Assembly (NCBI GenBank): GCA_009841045.1
Contig: VXMO01000057.1
Coordinates: forward strand, 21,897-85,896
Length of the DNA stretch: 64,000 nt
Reading direction: 5' to 3'
From: Dehalococcoidia bacterium
Lineage (GTDB): Bacteria; Chloroflexota; Dehalococcoidia; UBA6926
Notes under the pieces: model-generated
What the model was told of the DNA's origin: nothing
The model's input: only the letters and a program-made list of their open reading frames with translations
The model's database searches: none
Made by a program: the position numbers and the translations under genes
Part shown: positions 43,491 through 52,080 of the stretch, in pieces
Numbering within the stretch: the stretch's first letter is position 1
Layout of the letters: each line of letters begins with the position of its first letter

Positions 43491-44890
43491 TGTTCGCCAT
43501 CTCCTGCAACAGGCAAACGCAGCGAGAAAACAGACCCTTGGCCGATGTCACTCTCGACATGCACCTCGCCTTGGTGAGCCTCCACGACTTGTCTTACGAT
43601 GGCGAGGCCCAATCCTCCTCCCCGCATCCCACTTTCGTCGCCTTGTCCAACGCGATTCATGAGCATTGAAATATCGTTCGGCGAAATGCCAATGCCCGTA
43701 TCCCTGACGCGGAGCCGCACGGAGGCGTTGCCGCTGTCCGCGGAGACGGTCACGCGCCCGCCGGCCGGTGTGAACTTGATGGCGTTATGCACAAGGTTGA
43801 CCATCGCCTGGTGGAGGCGACCCGGGTCTGCGTTGATTTCGGGCAGGCCGGGCTGCAGGTCAACAACCAACTCAATGTCGGCGCGCGACGCCATCGACGC
43901 CATCATTCCAACACAGCGGTCGATTATGTCTCCTACGTCAATTGGTTGCAGAGACAAACGCGTCCACCCCATCTCCATCCGTGACAGGTCAAGCAGACTC
44001 TCCACGAACGTGGTCAACCGCTGTACTTCAACAAGGGCGCTTGAAACGAAGGGTCTCGCCGCGTCCTGATCATCGATTGCCCCCAGGTCCAGAGTCTCAA
44101 GGGTTGCCTGGATTCCAGCGAGCGGCGTGCGGATCTCGTGTGACACATTCGCAAGAAACTCGTGACGCAGCCGTTGTGCCCGGTGCTCCTCAGACACGTC
44201 GTATGCCGCAAGTAGAACGCGTCGCTCTCTGCCTTCCCGATAGGGCGATGCAACGAGCCGCGTCGTGCGGGCGGGTTCGCCGCCGTGCGTTATTTCACCC
44301 ACCGCCGCTGCCTGTTCTCGCAGGGCGCTGCGCGCAATCTCCGCCGCCTCGTAGTCACGTACCAATCCAATGAGCGTGGTCGTCTCATCGACCTGCTGCG
44401 TGAAGGCGAACAACTGGGCCGCTGCCGGGTTCGCAAGCAGCACATGCTCATCCTCCGAAAGCACAATCACCCCAACGTTCAGGTTGTCCAGAATGGAAAC
44501 CAGCCGCGTTTGCTGGGTTTCCACGATGTTGGAAATGCCGCGTTCTTCCTGCATCAGCCGGCTGATCAGCAGCGCAATGTCACGCACCTGTGGAGTCGTA
44601 GTAGCAAAATCCTCAGGGACCGGTGGCTGACCGGCCCGAAGCGTTCGAGCGAGGCGCTGCAAGGGCGCCGCCATGCGCTGCCTCGTAACCACCAAGAGCA
44701 AGACGATGAGGATGCCCGCGGCAACTGATGAGGACAGGAGAAGCCGCCGATAGGGTTCAACGTCGGCTCCCCCGGCGTCCTCCCCGATCTGGCCAAGCTG
44801 GATCCAGGAGATGATCGCTAACGCGATGAGGCCAAGAATCAAGCTGCCCCACAGGGCCAACCCGATACGGCCCTGCATTATCCGGGGCAT
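43484..44890 (-). CDS. PhoR-like sensor histidine kinase
   Basis: A 468-residue membrane kinase. Two helices (about 8-30 and 50-68) bracket a very short outer loop of about 20 residues. A HAMP-like linker follows, then a PAS domain (about 115-215, VSILDNLNVGVIVLSEDE), HisKA with the phosphorylated His in FLANVSHEIRTPL, and HATPase (NLVHNAIKFTP, VRDTGIGIS, GGGLGLAIV). The short loop suggests sensing in the membrane or through a partner, as in PhoR. It follows its response regulator without a gap. No pst genes are present, so a phosphate role is unproven. Confidence 0.92.
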   Translation of the reverse strand: MPRIMQGRIGLALWGSLILGLIALAIISWIQLGQIGEDAGGADVEPYRRLLLSSSVAAGILIVLLLVVTRQRMAAPLQRLARTLRAGQPPVPEDFATTTPQVRDIALLISRLMQEERGISNIVETQQTRLVSILDNLNVGVIVLSEDEHVLLANPAAAQLFAFTQQVDETTTLIGLVRDYEAAEIARSALREQAAAVGEITHGGEPARTTRLVASPYREGRERRVLLAAYDVSEEHRAQRLRHEFLANVSHEIRTPLAGIQATLETLDLGAIDDQDAARPFVSSALVEVQRLTTFVESLLDLSRMEMGWTRLSLQPIDVGDIIDRCVGMMASMASRADIELVVDLQPGLPEINADPGRLHQAMVNLVHNAIKFTPAGGRVTVSADSGNASVRLRVRDTGIGISPNDISMLMNRVGQGDESGMRGGGLGLAIVRQVVEAHQGEVHVESDIGQGSVFSLRLPVAGDGEQG

Positions 44891-45586
44891 TCACGCCTCC
44901 AGTTTGTAGCCGACGCCCCTCACCGTGAGGAGAATCTTCGGACGAGCCGGATCATCCTCTATTTTCTGCCGCAGCCATCGCATATGCACATCAACAGTGC
45001 GGCTTCCCTGGGGATACGAGTATTTCCAGACGCGATCCAGCAAGGTTTCACGGCTGAATACGATGCCGCGATTCTCGGCCAGGAATGACAGCATTTCGAA
45101 TTCAAGCGGTGTCAGTGTTATCTCCTCGCCCTTGTGGGTTACGCGATGCGCCAGGCGGTCGATGATTGTCTCACCGAACTCGACGGTATCCGTCTGTTTC
45201 GCATCAGCCTCTTGGGATGAGCGACGCAGGATGGCCTTGATACGGGCAAGTAGCTCACGCATGGAGAAAGGCTTGGTCATGTAATCATCGCCGCCCATCT
45301 CAAGCCCAACGATCTTGTCTACTTCGGACTGCCGTGCCGTCAACATCAGGATTGGCACGGAACTGCGGCTGCGGACTGTCCGGCACAACTCAAGGCCGTC
45401 CGCATCCGGTAGGCCGAGGTCGAGAACGATAAAGTTCGGCATCTGCCTGTCCATCCTGGCGAGCGCCTCCGCGGATGTGGCGGCGGAACTTACCGCATAC
45501 CCCTCACGGCTCAGAGAATAGGTCAGCGCTTCCCGCAACGCGGGCTCGTCATCAACGATCAGGATGGATGTCTCGGCGATTGTCAT
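44891..45586 (-). CDS. OmpR/PhoB-family response regulator
   Basis: A 231-residue regulator. The receiver domain (ILIVDDEPALREAL, phospho-acceptor Asp in FIVLDLGLPDADGL, Lys in DDYMTKPF) is followed by a winged-helix DNA-binding domain (LTPLEFEMLSFLAEN, TVDVHMRWLRQKIE, TVRGVGYKLEA). Its stop abuts the kinase ATG, so the pair is translated together. Target genes unknown. Confidence 0.94.
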   Translation of the reverse strand: MTIAETSILIVDDEPALREALTYSLSREGYAVSSAATSAEALARMDRQMPNFIVLDLGLPDADGLELCRTVRSRSSVPILMLTARQSEVDKIVGLEMGGDDYMTKPFSMRELLARIKAILRRSSQEADAKQTDTVEFGETIIDRLAHRVTHKGEEITLTPLEFEMLSFLAENRGIVFSRETLLDRVWKYSYPQGSRTVDVHMRWLRQKIEDDPARPKILLTVRGVGYKLEA

Positions 45587-45686
45587 TTCGCCTTCCGTTC
45601 AGCGCCCTTCGTATTGTCATCATACAAGGACACGCACGACCCTAATGGTCACGTTAGTGTGATCAGTTTAGGACGCCGTAAAGAAT

Positions 45687-45710
45687 GAGGGGAGCCTGAT
45701 GGCTCCCCTC
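45687..45710 (-). terminator. Hairpin after the IscA-like gene
   Basis: A 10-bp perfect stem (GAGGGGAGCC / GGCTCCCCTC) with loop TGAT, 24 nt beyond the IscA-like stop. Only a short T-rich run (ATTCTTTA) follows on the minus strand, so terminator strength is uncertain. Confidence 0.55.
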
Positions 45711-45733
45711 GGTATTCGCGATTCCGCTGCGGA

Positions 45734-46180
45734 CTAATGAGCTTGGGTAGCTCCCGCCGTCTCCTCGGCGTGTTCCTCATGCCCGCATGCGCAGGCTCCT
45801 GCTCCAGCGCCGCCGCACGCGCACGCGCCGCCACCTGCTCCGTGACCGCCGCAACCGCAGGCTCCTCCGCCACCGCCACCACATGCGCAAGCTCCGCCGC
45901 CCATGTTGGGGTTGCGAATCGTGAAGCCTGTCCGCTCAAGGCTGTCAATGAAGTCAATCTCGGAGCCGATGACCCACGGAAGACTTTCCTCATCCACGAC
46001 GACCTTGACGCCGAAACTCTCAATCACCTCGTCCGCGTCGCTTGGGTCAGGCTCAATGGCCATGCCGTATGCGGGCTGTCCATTGTCATCGCCCTTGACG
46101 AATACTCGCAGAGCGGCACCCTCGGTCTCCTGCTCCTTGAACAGATCAAGAATCTTCTCGGCAGCCGACTCAGTAAGCAT
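45734..46180 (-). CDS. IscA/HesB-like Fe-S assembly protein with Cys-Gly tail
   Basis: A 148-residue protein. Residues 1-100 follow the A-type Fe-S carrier fold: MLTESAAEKILDLF, RVFVKGDDNGQPAYGM, VVVDEESLPWVIGSEIDFID. Two departures stand out. The first conserved Cys (in KGGGCSG of the family) is missing: KGDDNGQ is there. Instead of one terminal C-G-C motif, the tail has repeated CAC/CGC units in a Gly/Ala background, eight Cys in all, then a His/Glu end. It may bind more or different metal. Start at ATG 46180 after GGAGGG; an upstream extension has no support. Confidence 0.82.
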   Translation of the reverse strand: MLTESAAEKILDLFKEQETEGAALRVFVKGDDNGQPAYGMAIEPDPSDADEVIESFGVKVVVDEESLPWVIGSEIDFIDSLERTGFTIRNPNMGGGACACGGGGGGACGCGGHGAGGGACACGGAGAGACACGHEEHAEETAGATQAH

Positions 46181-46323
46181 AATCACGACTTCACCCTCCA
46201 AATGACGTGCGTATCGACAGAACGTCAATTTAGGGCAGTATACATGCAGGCCCGCAAAGGTGTCCACGCAGGATGTGCCGCCGGCCTAATGGGACCACCA
46301 ATCAAAGAGTGGGAGAAAAGGAC

Positions 46324-46704
46324 ATGAATCTCTATCCCGGTCGCTTCGTCATTTCCCGGTCAGATGAGGGGGACTTCTGGGCTGAAACGGCACCCGGCGG
46401 AGTCAACATCATGCGCGGGCAAGCCACGCGCCCCGACGAGGGGGAGATTATTCTCAATGTTCGCCCGGACCAGATCGAAAGACTCGATGCGTGGGCGCAC
46501 CAGGAAGGGTTAATTGTCTCGTTCAGCGGCGTGCTTGCCAAGCAGATTAAGGATTTGTCGAGGGAGGTTGGACTATCTCCCCAGAACTTCGTTCTCGAGG
46601 CGCTGAACGCCTTCATCCAGGCAGGCGAGATGGCTGCAAGCCACGGTCATGCCCACACCCCGCCGCCTGTCCAGAACATCGAGCTTGAGGGCCCGCGAAG
46701 CTAA
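46324..46704 (+). CDS. Unrecognised protein with RHH-like C-terminal region
   Basis: A 126-residue protein I do not recognise. The N-terminal 45 residues are beta-rich (RFVISRSDEGDFWAETAPGG). The middle (RPDQIERLDAWAHQEG, then LAKQIKDLSREVGLSPQNFV) looks like two helices that could form a ribbon-helix-helix or similar small DNA-binding unit. The tail is His/Pro-rich (SHGHAHTPPP). It starts at ATG 46324 with GGGAGAAAAGGA upstream. It is divergent from the IscA-like gene and its stop overlaps that of pdhC by 4 nt. Confidence 0.7.
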   Translation: MNLYPGRFVISRSDEGDFWAETAPGGVNIMRGQATRPDEGEIILNVRPDQIERLDAWAHQEGLIVSFSGVLAKQIKDLSREVGLSPQNFVLEALNAFIQAGEMAASHGHAHTPPPVQNIELEGPRS

Positions 46705-48035
46705 AGAAGCAGAAGTGACGGACGTTCCAGGATCCGCCGTATCTCGTTCATGAAACGCGCGCCCTCCGCGCCGTCTGTGGCCCGGTGATCCGCGGAGAGG
46801 GTCGCCGACATCATCTCCGCCACAACCACCTGACCATCTCGCGCAACAGGGGTGGACTGCACTGACCCTACGGCAATCGCGCCTGCGTTCGGTGGCGTGA
46901 TGATGGCTACAAAGTCCTTCACGTCATACATGCCCAGATTGGACACCGCGAATCCCACTCCGCTGACCTCGTTCGGACGCAGGCGTCCCTCGCGGGCCCG
47001 CCGCGACAAATCCCGTGAACGCGCCGCCGTTTCGATGAGGCTGGCGTCGCCAACATCCGGCATCGACGGCGCGATGAGGCCGCCCCCATCCGTAGCCACG
47101 GCGATGGACACATCAATGGTTGGATTCGGAATGATCCCCTCCGCCTGCACGGTTACGTTGAAATGGAGATGAGAGCGCAGCGCCGTGGCGACTGCCTTGA
47201 TGACGAGATCGTTTACCGTGACGCGGTTCTCCGCGTCCAGTTCCTCATTGATTTCCGCGCGCATTTGAACGGCGCGTGTCATGTCGATTTCTACTGTCAC
47301 GTAGTAATGGGGCGCGGTTAGCTTGCTGAGAGACATTCGCCGCGCGATGGCCTGTCGCATCGGTGGCAGGCCCGCCGGCACCACAATTCCTACCTGACCT
47401 GACGCGGGCGGCTCGGCGACGGTGATTCCATCGCCCGGCTCCGGAGCAGTCGGTTCAACCTGTGCCGGCGCTTGAGGAATGACAGGCTCCGACGCCGCAG
47501 CCCCTCTAGTCTCCAACCAGACTTCGATATCGCCGCGTGTGATTCGTCCGCGAGGACCGGTGCCGGTCACGTTGGCCTGCACCTCCGCCACGGAAACACC
47601 TGCCTGCTCCGCGATGCGGCGTGCCACGGGAGTTACCGGAGCGCTCGCGGACGGCGTCTCCTCTCTAGCGGTTTCAGCAGGTGCGGCAGCTTCGACCGGC
47701 TCCGGCGGTGCAGGGGGTGTGGGGGGTGTGGAATCTGCGGGTGGCGCTGCAGCACGTGGAGAGGGCGTGGGTGCCGCAACATCCGGGATGTCTTCCCCCG
47801 GCGCTGTGATCAGGCCTATCGTTTCGCCTACGGGCACCATGACGCCCTCGGGCACCAGGATTCGGGCCATGACGCCTGATTCGTATGCCTCAAGCTCAAC
47901 GGTCGCCTTATCCGTCTCGATTTCGGCGATGGTCTCACCGCGCGTGACCGCATCGCCCTCGTGCTTCAGCCACCGCACAACCATTCCTTCGGTCATGTCG
48001 AAGCCCATCTGCGGCATGATTACGTCACTTGCCAC
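46701..48035 (-). CDS. pdhC: 2-oxoacid dehydrogenase E2 (dihydrolipoyl acyltransferase)
   Basis: A 444-residue E2 core subunit. The lipoyl domain (1-78) has the lipoylated Lys in EIETDKATVELE. A Pro/Ala-rich linker leads to the E3/E1-binding domain (about 135-170, TPVARRIAEQAGVSVAEV, GPRGRITRGDI). The catalytic domain (about 215-444) carries the active-site His in LSADHRATDG. The substrate (pyruvate, acetoin or branched chain) is not fixed by sequence alone. Last gene of the lpdA-pdhA-pdhB-pdhC operon. Confidence 0.93.
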   Translation of the reverse strand: MASDVIMPQMGFDMTEGMVVRWLKHEGDAVTRGETIAEIETDKATVELEAYESGVMARILVPEGVMVPVGETIGLITAPGEDIPDVAAPTPSPRAAAPPADSTPPTPPAPPEPVEAAAPAETAREETPSASAPVTPVARRIAEQAGVSVAEVQANVTGTGPRGRITRGDIEVWLETRGAAASEPVIPQAPAQVEPTAPEPGDGITVAEPPASGQVGIVVPAGLPPMRQAIARRMSLSKLTAPHYYVTVEIDMTRAVQMRAEINEELDAENRVTVNDLVIKAVATALRSHLHFNVTVQAEGIIPNPTIDVSIAVATDGGGLIAPSMPDVGDASLIETAARSRDLSRRAREGRLRPNEVSGVGFAVSNLGMYDVKDFVAIITPPNAGAIAVGSVQSTPVARDGQVVVAEMMSATLSADHRATDGAEGARFMNEIRRILERPSLLLL

Positions 48036-48059
48036 GTCTGCCTCTCCCTTCGATGCGAC

Positions 48060-49031
48060 CTAGAACAGGCTCCGAACCTTATCCGCCACCATCTCCGGCG
48101 TCGGAATCGTCAGCAGCTCCAGAGGACGGGAATACGGCGTTGGCACATTTACCCCGCCGACCCGCAGCGCAGGTCCGTCCAGCGAGTCAAATGCCTTCTC
48201 ATTGATCTGGGCGATGATCTCGCCCGCGAATCCGCCGAACTCCCACGTTTCCTCGACGACAACCGCCCGATTGGTCTTGTGGACGGAATCGATGAATGTC
48301 TGCGTATCCAACGGCAATAGGGAGCGCAGGTCGATCACCTCGGCATCGATGCCGTCCTCCTCCAGCAGTTCTGCCGCTTGCAGGGCCACGGGCACCATCC
48401 TCAGGTAGGCAATGATGCTCACATCCGTCCCGCCGCGCGCCACGCGCGCCGAGCCGAAGGGTATCGTATAGTGCTCGTCCGGCACCTCTGAACGGCTCCC
48501 ATAGAGGAGGGAGTGCTCCACGTACATCACGGGGTTGGGATCAGCGACGGCGGTTCGCAACAGGCCCAGCGCGTCCGCTGCGTTGGACGGCGTCACCACC
48601 TTGAGTCCCGGTACACGCGCGTACCATGCCTCAAGGCTCTGCGAGTGGGTTGCGGCGAGCATGTTGCCTCCGCCGCTCACCGTTCGAATCACAATTGGCA
48701 CGCTGATTTGCCCGCCTGACATATAGCGAGCCTTGGCGGCGATGTGGACTATTTGATCCATGGCCAGCAGTGAGAAGTTGATCGTCATGATTTCGACAAT
48801 TGGGCTCATGCCCGCAATCGCCGCGCCGATGCCCGTGCCGACGAAACCGGATTCGGCAATCGGCGTGTCGATAATGCGCTCCTCGCCGTACTCCTCCATA
48901 AACCCCTTGGTCACGGCATAGGAGCCACCGTAGGCGCCCACGTCCTCACCCATGATGAACGTCTCAGGATTGGACTGAAGCGCCTCCTCCAGCCCGGCGC
49001 GGATTGCCTCACGGTACGTCAGTTGCGCCAC
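48060..49031 (-). CDS. pdhB: 2-oxoacid dehydrogenase E1 beta subunit
   Basis: A 323-residue transketolase-like subunit that, with E1 alpha, decarboxylates the 2-oxoacid using thiamine diphosphate. Typical segments are FIMGEDVGAYGGSYAVTKGF, IDTPIAESGFVGTGIGAA, and AVVVEETWEFGGFAGEI. The length is normal for E1 beta. The gene starts 10 nt after pdhA stops, and pdhC begins 24 nt after it ends. Confidence 0.95.
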   Translation of the reverse strand: MAQLTYREAIRAGLEEALQSNPETFIMGEDVGAYGGSYAVTKGFMEEYGEERIIDTPIAESGFVGTGIGAAIAGMSPIVEIMTINFSLLAMDQIVHIAAKARYMSGGQISVPIVIRTVSGGGNMLAATHSQSLEAWYARVPGLKVVTPSNAADALGLLRTAVADPNPVMYVEHSLLYGSRSEVPDEHYTIPFGSARVARGGTDVSIIAYLRMVPVALQAAELLEEDGIDAEVIDLRSLLPLDTQTFIDSVHKTNRAVVVEETWEFGGFAGEIIAQINEKAFDSLDGPALRVGGVNVPTPYSRPLELLTIPTPEMVADKVRSLF

Positions 49032-49041
49032 GTCTGACTCC

Positions 49042-50022
49042 TCATGCGTAGATGTCCGTATAAAGTTCGTCCGGGGTAGGGAAGGGGGAGTCCAACGCGA
49101 ACTGAATCGCTTCGTTCACCTCGTTCTCCACATCCTCATCAATGGCGCCTACTTCGTCCTCTGTGGTCAGATTATTCTCAAGCAGTCGATCGGAAAGCAG
49201 TTTGATCGGGTCCAAGTCCAGCCACGGCTCGACTTCGTGCTGTTGGCGATACTCAATCGGGTCTGCCATGGAATGCCCGCGGAAGCGGTACGTCATGACC
49301 TCGAGGAAATAGGGCCCGTTACCGTCGCGGATGTACTCGATGGCGTCCAGCGTCGCTTGCCGTACCGCGAACACGTCCTGACCGTTCTCCTCACGGTGGC
49401 TGCGCACGTTGTGGCGGTCGGCAAGGCGATGAATGATCGGCTGGGCCGATGCTCGTTCCACTCGCGTGCCCATGCCGAATCCGTTGTTTTCCAACAGGAA
49501 CAGCACCGGCAGCTTCCATAGCGAGGCCAAGTTCATCGACTCATGGAACTCTCCCTCGTTGACGGCTCCGTCGCCGAGGAAACACACCACGAGGGAGTCC
49601 TCGCCGCGATAGCGATTGGCAAACGCCAGCCCAACGGCCAGAGGCAACTGACCGCCGACGATGGCATGCCCGCCCATAAATCCCTTTTCGACGTCGAAGA
49701 AATGCATGGAGCCGCCCTTGCCGCCACTCACGCCTGTTGACTTGCCGAAGAGCTCCGCCATGCATGCCGCGGTATCCATGCCACGTGCGAGCGCGTGACC
49801 ATGATCGCGGTAATGGGTGACGATCTTGTCGTCATCCCGAAGTGGTGAGATTACGCCGACGGCGACGGCCTCCTCGCCGATGTACAGGTGCAGAAAGCCG
49901 CCGATGTTTCCCCGGCCATAGTGCTCGGCGCTGCGCTCCTCAAACCGGCGGATCAGCTTCATCGTCCTGAGCATTGTCAGAAGCTCAGAACGCGGAAGCG
50001 TAGAGTCTATCGATGTGCTCAC
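49042..50022 (-). CDS. pdhA: 2-oxoacid dehydrogenase E1 alpha subunit
   Basis: A 326-residue ThDP-binding subunit. The diphosphate motif is FLGDGAVNEGEFHESMN. HYRDHGHALARG and the phosphorylation-loop-like YRFRGHSMADP are typical of E1 alpha. Works with PdhB in the pyruvate (or acetoin/branched-chain) dehydrogenase complex. Lies 27 nt after lpdA. Confidence 0.95.
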   Translation of the reverse strand: MSTSIDSTLPRSELLTMLRTMKLIRRFEERSAEHYGRGNIGGFLHLYIGEEAVAVGVISPLRDDDKIVTHYRDHGHALARGMDTAACMAELFGKSTGVSGGKGGSMHFFDVEKGFMGGHAIVGGQLPLAVGLAFANRYRGEDSLVVCFLGDGAVNEGEFHESMNLASLWKLPVLFLLENNGFGMGTRVERASAQPIIHRLADRHNVRSHREENGQDVFAVRQATLDAIEYIRDGNGPYFLEVMTYRFRGHSMADPIEYRQQHEVEPWLDLDPIKLLSDRLLENNLTTEDEVGAIDEDVENEVNEAIQFALDSPFPTPDELYTDIYA

Positions 50023-50049
50023 GAGCTATTTCGCCTCCATACACAGAGT

Positions 50050-51426
50050 CTACATGTGTATGGCTTCGCCGAAAGCCGCAAGCGACGCCTCCATCAAAGT
50101 TTCGGAAAGCGTGGGGTGAGGATGAATGGCGCGCCCAATCTCCAGCGGCGTCGCCTCCAGCAGCTTCGCGACGGACAACTCACCGAGCAGTTCAGCGCAC
50201 TCCGGCCCGACCATCTGCGCGCCAAGCAGCGCTCCTGTTTCGGCGTCGCTGACGACCTTGATCATGCCTGCGTAATCGTTGAGGCTCAGCGCCTTTCCGT
50301 TTGCGCGATAGGGAAAGCGCCCGACGTTGACGGTGATGCCGCGTTCTTCTGCCTGCGCCTCCGTGATTCCCATGCTTGCCACTTGCGGGTGGCAGTACAC
50401 GGCCCGGGGTATGTCTTCCTTGATGAGCGGCTGGGTGTCATGGCCCGCGATAGTCTCTGCCGCCAATACTCCCTGAGCCATCGCCGCGTGGGCGAGGAGC
50501 GGCGGCCCCGTTACATCGCCGATTGCATACACGCCGGGGATATTAGTCTGCATAGTGTCGTCACACTCGATGTAACCGCCCGGCCCTGTTGCCACTCCTG
50601 CCGTCTCAAGACCCAGGCCTTCCGTTCGCCCCTGCATGCCCACGGCCACGAGCGCCATATCGAACGGAATGACGCGCGATGTGCCCGCAATGTCCAATTC
50701 CGCCCCGCCATCTGTCAGGCGATTCACACGGCTTTCCGTCAAGACCTCGATGCCCTGACGCGTTAGGGAATCTTGTAGCGCAGCCGTAATCTCCGCGTCC
50801 TCCCCCGGCAACAGGCTGGGCATCAACTCAACCAGCGTCACCGCGCTGCCGTATGAGCGGTAGAAATAGGCAAATTCACACCCCGTCGCGCCACCGCCTA
50901 TGATCAACACTCTTTCCGGCAGGTCGCGTCGATCCAGCGCATGCCTGCTTGTCACAACGGTTTCACCATTGATTTCAAGGCCGGGAAGTTCGCGTTCCTG
51001 TGCACCGGTTGCAATGACAATCGCCTTATTGGCCTCCAACGGCTCCGACTCCGTGTCCACCAGCACCCGGCGCGAGTCCAGCAAGACCCCGCGCCCATTC
51101 ACGACAGTGATGTTGTTTGAACGCAGGAGACTTGTAACTCCACGCACTAGCCGATGGACGACTCTGCGTGATCGTGTGATTGCCTCATCGAGGCTTGCGT
51201 CTACTGATCCAACCGTAATGCCGAAATCCGCGGCATTGTTGATCGTATTGAGCACGTCGGCATTGCGGAGCAAGGCCTTTGACGGGATGCACCCCCAATT
51301 GAGACACAGGCCACCGAGTTCTTCGGGTTCAACAATAGCTGCGCTCAGTCCCAGTTGCGCCGCTCGTATTGCGCAAACATATCCGCCGGGACCAGCCCCG
51401 AGAACAATTACATCAAAAGCTGCCAT
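50050..51426 (-). CDS. lpdA: Dihydrolipoamide dehydrogenase (E3)
   Basis: A 458-residue flavoprotein reoxidising the E2 lipoamide. The FAD motif is VIVLGAGPGGYVCAIRAAQLG. The redox disulfide is GGLCLNWGCIPSKALL. The NAD site is VLIIGGGATGCEFAYFY, and the interface His-Glu is HPHPTLSETLMEA near the C-terminus. First gene of the complex operon and divergent from the SufT-like gene. ATG 51426 preferred over 51444 because the FAD motif begins at once and AGG lies just upstream. Confidence 0.96.
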   Translation of the reverse strand: MAAFDVIVLGAGPGGYVCAIRAAQLGLSAAIVEPEELGGLCLNWGCIPSKALLRNADVLNTINNAADFGITVGSVDASLDEAITRSRRVVHRLVRGVTSLLRSNNITVVNGRGVLLDSRRVLVDTESEPLEANKAIVIATGAQERELPGLEINGETVVTSRHALDRRDLPERVLIIGGGATGCEFAYFYRSYGSAVTLVELMPSLLPGEDAEITAALQDSLTRQGIEVLTESRVNRLTDGGAELDIAGTSRVIPFDMALVAVGMQGRTEGLGLETAGVATGPGGYIECDDTMQTNIPGVYAIGDVTGPPLLAHAAMAQGVLAAETIAGHDTQPLIKEDIPRAVYCHPQVASMGITEAQAEERGITVNVGRFPYRANGKALSLNDYAGMIKVVSDAETGALLGAQMVGPECAELLGELSVAKLLEATPLEIGRAIHPHPTLSETLMEASLAAFGEAIHM

Positions 51427-51590
51427 TTTCCTGTTAGCCTCCAAGTGCCAAGTGTGTCACTAGTGCCATATGCTCATAGAACCAGCATAGGATTATGCTT
51501 GCAAGACGTGAAGTTACACCCTCTACAAAAGAGTGTATGCTGGTCGCAATGGGGCAAGTTGAGATGAATCTTCGGCACTAGGAGGCTGGC

Positions 51591-51902
51591 GTGCCTAATA
51601 CAATTACTGAAGAGCAAGTAGTCGATGTTTTGCGGACATGTTACGACCCTGAGATTCCGTTGAACATTTATGACCTTGGTCTCATTTACGACATAGATAT
51701 TCGAGATGACTGCGTCTACGTCACGATGACGCTTACTGCTCCGGGCTGCCCAATGGCCGGCACAGTTGGCCCCGAAGTGGAGAATCGCATTCTTGAACTC
51801 GAAGGTGTGAATGATTCACAGGTGGATATCGTTTGGGATCCGCCATGGACACCGGAGATGCTCAGGCCGGAGGCGAAAGAACTTCTCGCCGGCCTCATGT
51901 AA
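51591..51902 (+). CDS. SufT/MIP18-like Fe-S assembly protein (DUF59)
   Basis: A 103-residue DUF59 protein: VVDVLRTCYDPEIPLNIYDLGLIYDI, then MTLTAPGCPMAGTV with the conserved Cys, and WDPPWTPEMLRPEAKELLG-like end. SufT-type proteins assist Fe-S cluster maturation. It starts at GTG 51591 with TAGGAGG upstream and is divergent from lpdA, whose E2 partner system relies on lipoate made by an Fe-S enzyme. That link is inference. Confidence 0.92.
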   Translation: MPNTITEEQVVDVLRTCYDPEIPLNIYDLGLIYDIDIRDDCVYVTMTLTAPGCPMAGTVGPEVENRILELEGVNDSQVDIVWDPPWTPEMLRPEAKELLAGLM

Positions 51903-52080
51903 ATTCGAGTCGTTCGGGACAGAGTCACGTACGCGGCACTTCACGCACCGGTTAGGCCGCGCAAATTACCACTCTGATGCCAAACAAAGACTGCTGAGAA
52001 GCCTGACTTTGACGGAAAAGTGAAGACACCACACTACTAACTCTTCGGTGGGGCAAATCACGATAGGGGAGTGAGGGAAA

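Noticed and set aside
45770-45905. Repetitive GC-rich stretch that could look like a CRISPR or tandem repeat
   Set aside because: It is the coding sequence of the Gly/Ala/Cys tail of the IscA-like protein; no regular spacer structure.
51485-51498. Small palindrome GCATAGGATTATGC between lpdA and the SufT-like gene
   Set aside because: Only five-base arms; could be an operator but is too short to support a claim.
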